Of a stretch of 7,943 nt of DNA, positions 1 to 5,531 are shown one piece after another (position 1 is the stretch's first letter; every line of letters starts with the position of its first letter). The DNA comes from JBEVEP01 sp040512755 (lineage in GTDB: Bacteria; Pseudomonadota; Alphaproteobacteria; Rhizobiales; Rhizobiaceae), in contig JBEVEP010000095.1 of assembly GCA_040512755.1 (NCBI GenBank), positions 1 through 7,943 of the forward strand, read 5' to 3'. Below the pieces are notes generated by a model. The model saw only the letters and a list, made by a program, of their open reading frames with translations. It ran no database searches and had not been told where the DNA came from. Both the position numbers and the translations under genes were made by a program.

Positions 1-12
1 GCCCGGTTGCGG

Positions 13-849
13 CTATGCGAGCCAGCGCTTGCGTCTCTTGTAGTGCTTGACGTCCCTGAATGACTTGCGGCCCTCCCCGCCGATGCCAAGGTAAAACTCC
101 TTCACGTCCTCGTTTTCACGCAGGGCGGCTGCATCGCCGTCGAGGACGATCCGGCCTGACTCCAGTATGTACCCGTATTTGGCAAATCGCAGCGCGACAT
201 TGGTGTTTTGTTCCGCAAGCAGAAACGAGACGCCCTGTTCAACATTGAGTTTCTGCACGATCTCGAAGATTTCCTCCACGAGTTGGGGCGCCAGTCCCAT
301 CGATGGCTCATCGAGCAGGATCATCTTCGGCCTCGACATCAGCGCCCGCCCTATTGCGGTCATCTGCTGTTCTCCGCCTGACGTATAGCCGGCCTGGCTG
401 GTGCGCCTGACCTTCAGACGGGGGAAGTACTGATAGACAAGGTCAAGATCATCGCGGATCGCGGCCGCGCCATCCCGGCGCGTGAATGCGCCAGTCATCA
501 GATTGTCCTCGACCGAAAGGTGGCCGAAACAATGCCGGCCTTCCATCACCTGTATGCAGCCGCGCCGGACGAGCTCGTTCGGTGACAATGACTGCACCTG
601 CTGGCCCTCAAAGATGATGTTGCCCTTCGTCACATCGCCACGCTCGGCGCGAAGCAGGTTCGAGATCGCTTTCAGCGTCGTGGTCTTGCCGGCGCCATTC
701 GCGCCGAGCAACGCCGTGATTCCGCCCTTGGGCACACTGAGGGATACGCCCTTGAGCACGAGGATCACATGATCGTAGATCACCTCGATATTGTTCACCG
801 AGAGGATGGGGTGAGCCGGATCGGGTGAAGAGGCTGCGGCGTTGCTCAT
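13..849 (-). CDS. livF: LivF-type ABC importer ATPase with basic C-terminal tail
   Basis: This is the second ATPase (278 aa) of the HAAT-family importer; it would sit on the cytoplasmic face of the LivH/LivM permeases and power uptake. Visible motifs are Walker A GANGAGKT (49-56), VMEGR at the Q-loop position (101-105; LivF proteins usually read VPEGR), signature SGGEQQ (157-162), Walker B MILLDEP (176-182, catalytic E181) and AEQN (212-215), where LivF proteins normally carry Gln in place of the switch His. The first ~14 residues are a non-conserved leader. The last ~18 residues (261-278) are a Lys/Arg-rich tail absent from the ~237-residue E. coli LivF. The start is supported by GGAG at 855-858, five bases upstream. 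It is the last gene of the operon in view and is separated from the binding-protein gene by a structured 181-bp spacer. The family call is firm; the transported substrate is not known. Confidence 0.95.
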   Translation of the reverse strand: MSNAAASSPDPAHPILSVNNIEVIYDHVILVLKGVSLSVPKGGITALLGANGAGKTTTLKAISNLLRAERGDVTKGNIIFEGQQVQSLSPNELVRRGCIQVMEGRHCFGHLSVEDNLMTGAFTRRDGAAAIRDDLDLVYQYFPRLKVRRTSQAGYTSGGEQQMTAIGRALMSRPKMILLDEPSMGLAPQLVEEIFEIVQKLNVEQGVSFLLAEQNTNVALRFAKYGYILESGRIVLDGDAAALRENEDVKEFYLGIGGEGRKSFRDVKHYKRRKRWLA

Positions 850-867
850 TCTGGCTCCGACAGTAAC

Positions 868-893
868 GACCCCTTCGCCCGGGAGAAGGGGTC
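868..893. repeat. 9-bp perfect inverted repeat (hairpin) just upstream of livF
   Basis: gaccccttc (868-876) and gaaggggtc (885-893) are perfect complements around an 8-base loop rich in C and G. The hairpin ends 18 bases before the livF start and 9 bases before its ribosome-binding site. It has no following T-run on either strand, so it is not a canonical intrinsic terminator. It resembles the C/G-rich palindromic repeats scattered between genes in Hyphomicrobiales genomes, and it may tune livF translation or mRNA stability. That role is inferred. Confidence 0.6.
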
Positions 894-911
894 ACCAAAG
901 TTGACGTTCAA

Positions 912-923
912 AGGGCCGGCCCT
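912..923. repeat. 12-bp perfect palindrome in the binding protein-livF spacer
   Basis: agggccggccct reads the same on both strands. It lies between the other two inverted repeats of the same spacer and adds to its hairpin density. No function can be assigned. Confidence 0.4.
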
Positions 924-957
924 GCTGGCCTCTCCCCGCAGGCAAGCAATCGCATTT

Positions 958-1025
958 GGGTTTTTACCGGATCCGTTTCCCCCTCACCGGCTCGCTGCCC
1001 TGCCGGAGGCAGAGAGAAAAATCCC
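958..1025. repeat. Nested inverted repeat 3' of the binding-protein gene
   Basis: Outer arms gggttttt (958-965) and aaaaatccc (1017-1025) pair with one bulged base. An inner hairpin ctgcc/ggcag lies at about 1000-1012. The structure starts 5 bases past the binding-protein stop codon. On the minus strand the T-run sits inside the outer arm and not after a G/C stem, so it is not a textbook terminator. Its position fits a 3' stabilising or attenuating structure that keeps binding-protein mRNA above livF mRNA, as known for REP elements in other transport operons. This role is inferred. Confidence 0.4.
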
Positions 1026-1030
1026 TTTCA

Positions 1031-2341
1031 TCATATCTTGCACTCGCCGTTTGTCGGCCAGGGCGCGTTGGCGTCGGCATATTCCTTGGCCTTCGCCGCA
1101 ATAATGGGCTGGATTTCGCTCTGGTCGGCCTTCAGCACATCCGACACTTTGACGAACTTGCTGCCATCCCATTCGAGCATCCACGCGCCCGAGTGACCGG
1201 TGTGATCGGCGCAGGAGGTCGAGAAGGGCGGAATCATCCCCTCGACACCGAGCTCCTTCAGCTTGGCCTCGTCGAGTTTCAAATTCTCCAGGCCCCAACG
1301 CAGCTGCTCGGCGTTCACGACCTTGGTGTTGAAGTTCGCCTGAGCGGCTTTTACGCCCTCAGCAAGGATCATCGAGATCAGAACGCCCCGCTGGTAGAAA
1401 ACGGAATCGAACTCTCCTTCCCCGCTCAACGATTGACCGGCATCGATGACATGCTTCTTGATGTCCTGCATGACCGGGGCTTCGGAATTCGGCAGGCTCC
1501 AGGAAAGCGAGCGATAGCCCTTGCCAGCTTCGCCCACGAGTTTCAGATCACCGTCGTGACCGGACCACCAGATGCCGACGAACTTGTCCATCGGGAACTT
1601 GGTCTTCACAGCCTCGGTGATTGCGCCAGCGTTCATGGCGCCCCAACCCCACATGAGCACAAAATCCGGCCGTTCGCGGCGGATCTGCAGCCACTGGGCC
1701 GATTGGTTCTGCATCTCCTTCAACCCGACCGGGATGGGGAGGAAGGTGAAACCGTGCTTGGCGGCGAGGGCCTCGAACAGCGGGATAGGCTCCTTGCCAT
1801 AAGGGTGATCGAGGTGAAGAAGGACAATTTTCTTGCCCTTCAGGCTGTCGAGATTGCCGCCTGAAATGTTCTGCAGGATCATATCCGCACCGTCCCAATA
1901 GGAAGCCGGCGGATTGAACGCCCATTGGAACGTCTTGCCGTCGGTCATCGCCGAGAAGCCATAGCCGGGCGCCAGGATGGGAATCTTGTCGACATTGGTC
2001 TTGGGCAGCACTTGAAGGGTGATACCGGTAGACCAGGGTTGCGTTACGATGCCGTTCGCTTTTGTCTTCTCATAGCATTCGACACCTTTTTCTGTGTTGT
2101 AGCCGGTCTCGCACTCATCGTAGCCGAGCTTCACGCCATTCACGCCGCCGTCGCGGGTGTTGAGCATCAGCATGTAGTCGCGTTGGCCATCCATCAGCGG
2201 AATGCCTGTCGCAGCGAACGGACCCGTCCGATAGGAAAGGTTCGGCAGGTTTACGACATCTTCAGCCGACGCAACGTTCGCCGCAAGCACGGTGCCAAGA
2301 GCCAGTGTCGCCGCCGTGAGTGTTGTCACCAGTCGTTTCAT
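1031..2341 (-). CDS. Periplasmic substrate-binding protein of HAAT-family ABC importer
   Basis: This 436-residue exported protein would capture the ligand in the periplasm and deliver it to LivH/LivM. It begins with a classical Sec signal peptide: MKR, a hydrophobic stretch (about 4-23), then ASA before Glu27 as the likely signal peptidase I site (24-26). The mature part has the type I two-lobe layout of Leu/Ile/Val-binding-like proteins (Peripla_BP_6), for example KGKKIVLLHLDHPYGKE (168-184) at the start of the second lobe. It is longer than E. coli LivJ (~367 aa). Four cysteines (77, 89, 377, 434) could form two disulfides. The start at 2341 is preferred over an in-frame ATG at 2362 because GGAGG (2349-2353) lies 7 bases upstream and the signal peptide then begins at Met-Lys-Arg. 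The gene lies 72 bases after livM. Ligand unknown; by context a carboxylate activated by the operon's CoA ligase. Confidence 0.9.
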   Translation of the reverse strand: MKRLVTTLTAATLALGTVLAANVASAEDVVNLPNLSYRTGPFAATGIPLMDGQRDYMLMLNTRDGGVNGVKLGYDECETGYNTEKGVECYEKTKANGIVTQPWSTGITLQVLPKTNVDKIPILAPGYGFSAMTDGKTFQWAFNPPASYWDGADMILQNISGGNLDSLKGKKIVLLHLDHPYGKEPIPLFEALAAKHGFTFLPIPVGLKEMQNQSAQWLQIRRERPDFVLMWGWGAMNAGAITEAVKTKFPMDKFVGIWWSGHDGDLKLVGEAGKGYRSLSWSLPNSEAPVMQDIKKHVIDAGQSLSGEGEFDSVFYQRGVLISMILAEGVKAAQANFNTKVVNAEQLRWGLENLKLDEAKLKELGVEGMIPPFSTSCADHTGHSGAWMLEWDGSKFVKVSDVLKADQSEIQPIIAAKAKEYADANAPWPTNGECKI

Positions 2342-2348
2342 TCCATTT

Positions 2349-2353
2349 CCTCC
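2349..2353 (-). promoter_or_regulatory. Ribosome-binding site of the binding-protein gene
   Basis: GGAGG on the minus strand lies 7 bases before the ATG at 2341. It falls inside the reading frame if the upstream ATG at 2362 were used, so it decides in favour of the shorter protein. Confidence 0.75.
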
Positions 2354-2413
2354 ACTTGTCATTTCAATTACAGATCGCGCAGATCGGCCAAAAGTCGAGC
2401 GTGATATTCGAGC

Positions 2414-3490
2414 TCAATGCGGGAACGGCCACATGATGAGCTTTTCCCGTATGATGGCCCAGAAGCGAGCGAGCCCATGCGGCTCGACGATCAAAAAAAT
2501 GATGATCAATGCACCGATGACCATGGTGTTGAGATGTTCGACCATCGCGGAGCTGACTGACAAGCCGACGAACGCCGGCACGGTGCCTATAATGACCGGC
2601 AACCCGACGATCAGGATTGCGCCCAGATAGTTTCCGAGGATCGAGCCGAGCCCGCCGATGATCGCTATGAACAGGACCCGGAAGGAGAGCGGAATATCGA
2701 ACAGGTTCGGCTCTGCCGCGCCGCGCCACAGGAAGACGAAAAGGGCGCCGGCGATGCCAACGATGTAGGACGACACCGCGAAAGCGGACAGCTTCGCTTT
2801 CATCAGGTTGATGCCGACAAGCTCGGCGGCGATGTCCATGTCGCGGACCGACTTCCAGATGCGCCCGATCCTGCCGCGGGTGATGTTGATCGCGAACCAT
2901 GTGATCAGGCAGACAACGCACAGCACGAAATAGTACTGGACGATCGCCTTGGCATTGGGGCCGGCGACCGTCAGGCCGAACATGTCGATGGTGGGGACCT
3001 GGATAGCCCCTGACGAAGAGTAGTTGTAAAGCCACGCCCATTTCTCGAAGAGCCATACGAGAAAGAACTGGGCCGCAAGCGTCGCAATGGCGAGATAGAA
3101 TCCCTTGATGCGCAGCGATGGCAGCCCGAATGCCACGCCGACCGCCGCCGAAAAGAACCCTGACAGCGCGATCGCGACAACAATGTTGATGCCGGGAAAA
3201 ATAGTGATCAGCTTATAGCAGGCATAGGCGCCAACCCCCATGAACGCACCCGTGCCGAGAGAAAGCTGTCCGGCGTATCCGGTCAGGATGTTGAGCCCGA
3301 GCGCCGCCAGTGCATAGATCAGGACGGGAATAAGCAGCGCGCGAAACACGAATTCGTTCGCCGTCAGCGGAAAGACCGCGAAAGCAATCAAAAGGATAAA
3401 GCCGAGCAGGATCGCATCCTGTCGGACCGGAAACAGCGCGTGATCTGCGTAGTAGCTGGTCTTGAACTGGCCTGCCGTGCGGTAGAGCAT
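2414..3490 (-). CDS. livM: LivM-type permease of HAAT-family ABC importer
   Basis: This 358-residue inner-membrane protein is one of the two channel-forming subunits. It has many hydrophobic helices, starting around 26-42 and 50-70. The family motif GYAGQLSLGTGAFMGVGAYA is at 71-90, SLRIKGFYLAIATLA at 125-139, and the cytoplasmic coupling loop RGRIGRIWKSVRDMDIAAEL at 205-224, which docks onto the ATPases. FIAIIGGLGSILGNYLGA (274-291) is typical of the C-terminal half. The C-terminus ends in a short charged stretch after VEPHGLARFW. The length is usual for the family. Only three bases separate its ATG from the TAA of livH and the upstream ribosome-binding sequence is weak, which suggests translational coupling. 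Confidence 0.95.
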   Translation of the reverse strand: MLYRTAGQFKTSYYADHALFPVRQDAILLGFILLIAFAVFPLTANEFVFRALLIPVLIYALAALGLNILTGYAGQLSLGTGAFMGVGAYACYKLITIFPGINIVVAIALSGFFSAAVGVAFGLPSLRIKGFYLAIATLAAQFFLVWLFEKWAWLYNYSSSGAIQVPTIDMFGLTVAGPNAKAIVQYYFVLCVVCLITWFAINITRGRIGRIWKSVRDMDIAAELVGINLMKAKLSAFAVSSYIVGIAGALFVFLWRGAAEPNLFDIPLSFRVLFIAIIGGLGSILGNYLGAILIVGLPVIIGTVPAFVGLSVSSAMVEHLNTMVIGALIIIFLIVEPHGLARFWAIIREKLIMWPFPH

Positions 3491-3493
3491 CTC

Positions 3494-4456
3494 TTACACC
3501 CGTTCGATGATCTTTTCGCCGAACAGGCCTTGTGGCCTGAACAAGAGCACGATCAGCGCAAAGACGAAGGCGAACCAGGTTTCGGTGTTGCCACCGAGAA
3601 GCGGCTGGCCCCAGTAGATTTCGAACAGCTTTTCCAGGATGCCGATCGCCAATCCGCCGACAATCGCTCCAAGGACACTTTCCAGGCCGCCCAGCATCAG
3701 CACCGGCAGGGCCTTGTAGGCGATGACTTCGAGCGCGAAAGAAACCCCTGCCCTCGCGCCCCATACGATCCCTGTAGCCAGGGCAATTACGCCTGCGATG
3801 AACCACACCAGGACCCAGATCGTCGACAGCGATATGCCGACCGACAACGCTGCCTGATGATCGTCGCCGAGCGCGCGGATGGCGCGCCCCATTTTCGATT
3901 TGTTGAGAAAGAGAAGCAAACCCGCAACCAGCAACCCGGCTCCGATGACTGCCGTCAGGTCTTTCTGTTCGATGGAGACAAAGCCGCCGAACGGCTCGAA
4001 TTCGAAACTACCCGTCGGGATGAGGAGCTGTTCGGTGATCATCACCTTGTTCTCGCCACCGAAAATGATCTCTCCGAGGCCGACCAGGAAAAGTGTAATG
4101 CCGATCGTGGCCATGAACAGGATGATGTCGGGCTGATTGACGAGCGGACGCAGAACCACGCGCTCTATCGTGACGGCAAGGACGAACATCACAGCCAATG
4201 TCAGCGGCACGGCAAGCAGGGCCGGCACGCCTCTCTCGTGAAAGCCGACGAGTGTCAGCGCTGCAAAGACGACCATGATGCCTTGCGCGAAATTGAAGAT
4301 GCGCGAGGACTTGTAGATCAGCACGAAACCCAGCGCGATGAGCGCATAGAGCACGCCTGAAACAAGACCTTCCCAAAGTACCTGCAACAGGAAATCCGGC
4401 GCGCTGAACATGTCGGCGAAGGGCTTGATAAGAACGGAGTTCAGGAAGTCCATCAT
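3494..4456 (-). CDS. livH: LivH-type permease of HAAT-family ABC importer
   Basis: This 320-residue inner-membrane protein is the partner of LivM in the transport channel. The N-terminal half carries the family pattern GLVSGVLYALIALGFVLIY (30-48) and NFAQG (55-59). The coupling loop KMGRAIRALGDDHQAALSVG (188-207) follows, then helices at about 214-232 and VLMLGGLESVLGAIVGGLAIG (252-272); the tail FRPQGLFGEK (306-315) is typical. A 14-residue insert-like segment GSFEFEPFGGFVSI (149-162) lies in the predicted periplasmic loop. The start at 4456 has AGGAG (4463-4467) six bases upstream; a second ATG follows immediately but is spaced less well. The DUF3096 gene lies 89 bases upstream. Confidence 0.95.
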   Translation of the reverse strand: MMDFLNSVLIKPFADMFSAPDFLLQVLWEGLVSGVLYALIALGFVLIYKSSRIFNFAQGIMVVFAALTLVGFHERGVPALLAVPLTLAVMFVLAVTIERVVLRPLVNQPDIILFMATIGITLFLVGLGEIIFGGENKVMITEQLLIPTGSFEFEPFGGFVSIEQKDLTAVIGAGLLVAGLLLFLNKSKMGRAIRALGDDHQAALSVGISLSTIWVLVWFIAGVIALATGIVWGARAGVSFALEVIAYKALPVLMLGGLESVLGAIVGGLAIGILEKLFEIYWGQPLLGGNTETWFAFVFALIVLLFRPQGLFGEKIIERV

Positions 4457-4545
4457 TTGGCGCTCCTGTCGTCAGCCATCGCTCGCGCGCGGGCAACTCG
4501 GCCGTCGCACTGCGTTTTCCCGAATGCCCTCATCGGCTTGCATCC

Positions 4546-4695
4546 CTATCCCGTCAATTGCGGAAACAGCCCAAGCAGGCCGACCACGATGAGATACAGC
4601 GCGACGATGTAATTGAGCAGACGCGGCATCACGAGGATAAGGATGCCGGCAATCAGCGAAATGAGTGGCGTGACGGCAAGGGTCGAGATTGTCAT
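4546..4695 (-). CDS. Tiny two-helix membrane protein, DUF3096 type
   Basis: This 49-residue ORF begins MTISTLAVTPLISLIAG and ends LGLFPQLTG. It is almost entirely hydrophobic: helix 1 about 5-23, a turn with MPRLLN at 23-28, and helix 2 about 29-46, so it is a predicted membrane hairpin. The pattern of Ala/Gly/Ile-rich helix, LVMPRLLNYIVA and L..VGLLGL matches my memory of the DUF3096 family, which has no known function. AAAGGA (4702-4707) lies six bases before the ATG and overlaps the livG stop codon; the gap to livG is 11 bases, so the gene is probably translated with livG. Its place between ATPase and permease genes suggests a role with the importer, such as assembly, stability or modulation. 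That is inference from position; an unrelated membrane-homeostasis role is equally open. Confidence 0.85.
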   Translation of the reverse strand: MTISTLAVTPLISLIAGILILVMPRLLNYIVALYLIVVGLLGLFPQLTG

Positions 4696-4706
4696 TGATG
4701 GTCCTT

Positions 4707-5531
4707 TCAGTGCGCGACGCCCAGATAGGCATCGATGACATTTTGATTGGCCTTCACCGCATCGGGAATGTCGTCGGCGATCTTCTTTCCATAGTCGAGC
4801 ACGACGACACGGTCGGACAGATCCATCACCACGCCCATATCATGTTCGATCAGAGCGATTGTCGTGCCGCGTTGCTGGTTCACGTCGATGATGAACCGGC
4901 TCATGTCTTCCTTTTCCTCGAGGTTCATTCCGGCCATTGGCTCGTCGAGGAGCAGGAGAGATGGCTCCATCGCGAGTGCGCGGCCGAGTTCGACGCGCTT
5001 CTGCAGACCATAGGGCAGCTTGCCTACCGGTGTTCGCCGGATGTGCTGGATTTCGAGGAAGTCGATGATCTCCTCGACCTTCTCACGATGTTCGATTTCT
5101 TCAGCGAGCGCCGGGCCGTGCCAAAGAATTTGCCAGCCTAGCCCGCGCTTCATCTTCACTGAGCGCCCCGCCATGATGTTGTCCAGCGTCGACATGCCCT
5201 TGAACAGCGCGACGTTCTGGAACGTCCTGGCAATGCCCTGTCGAACGGCATGATGCGGCTTCATCGCGCGACGTTCCTCACCGCGGAAGATGATCGTTCC
5301 ATGCTGTGGCGTGTAGAAGCCGTTGATGACATTCAGCATCGACGTCTTGCCGGCTCCATTGGGACCGATGATCGCACGAATTTCTCCCTTTCGAACGTCG
5401 AAGGAGATGTCGGCAATCGCCTTCACGCCACCGAAAGACAGGGAAACGTTCCGCACCTCGAGCAGCACAGCCCCCTTTGCGATGCCATCGTCTATTGGAG
5501 CGAGGCTCGCTGGCTCGGGGCGGACATTCAT
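4707..5531 (-). CDS. livG: LivG-type ABC importer ATPase
   Basis: This is the first ATPase (274 aa) of the importer and would form a heterodimer with the LivF-type subunit. Motifs: Walker A GPNGAGKT (56-63), Q-loop RTFQN (102-106, Gln105), signature region LPYGLQKRVELGRAL (172-186), Walker B LLLLDEP (192-198, Glu197), D-loop AGMN (200-203) and switch His230 in IEHDMG. LivG proteins usually read LPYGQQR in the signature; this one has Leu after the Gly. The extra helical segment after the Q-loop (about 122-150, basic then acidic) is typical of LivG. The ATG overlaps the TGA of the ligase gene as ATGA, and GGGAGG lies seven bases upstream, so translation is coupled to the ligase. The ~20-residue N-terminal leader is not part of the ATPase core. 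Confidence 0.95.
   Translation of the reverse strand: MNVRPEPASLAPIDDGIAKGAVLLEVRNVSLSFGGVKAIADISFDVRKGEIRAIIGPNGAGKTSMLNVINGFYTPQHGTIIFRGEERRAMKPHHAVRQGIARTFQNVALFKGMSTLDNIMAGRSVKMKRGLGWQILWHGPALAEEIEHREKVEEIIDFLEIQHIRRTPVGKLPYGLQKRVELGRALAMEPSLLLLDEPMAGMNLEEKEDMSRFIIDVNQQRGTTIALIEHDMGVVMDLSDRVVVLDYGKKIADDIPDAVKANQNVIDAYLGVAH

Noticed and set aside
1..12. Terminator after livF
   Set aside because: Only 12 bases follow the livF stop codon in the window, so nothing can be said.
956..1864. 302-codon plus-strand open frame opposite the binding-protein gene
   Set aside because: It is the antisense shadow of a gene with a signal peptide and clear family features; the translation has no recognisable domain and the high GC content keeps such frames open.
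2371..2386. Direct repeat cagatcg (2371-2377 and 2380-2386) in the livM-binding protein spacer
   Set aside because: Seven bases with a 9-base period is within chance for a GC-rich spacer, and nothing else there suggests a binding site.
3440..4360. 306-codon plus-strand open frame opposite livH
   Set aside because: Its product is rich in Asp, Gln, His and Arg with no family pattern, as expected from reading a hydrophobic membrane-protein gene backwards.
4457..4545. 89-base gap between the DUF3096 gene and livH
   Set aside because: Apart from the livH ribosome-binding site at 4463-4467, no small ORF, hairpin or promoter stands out.
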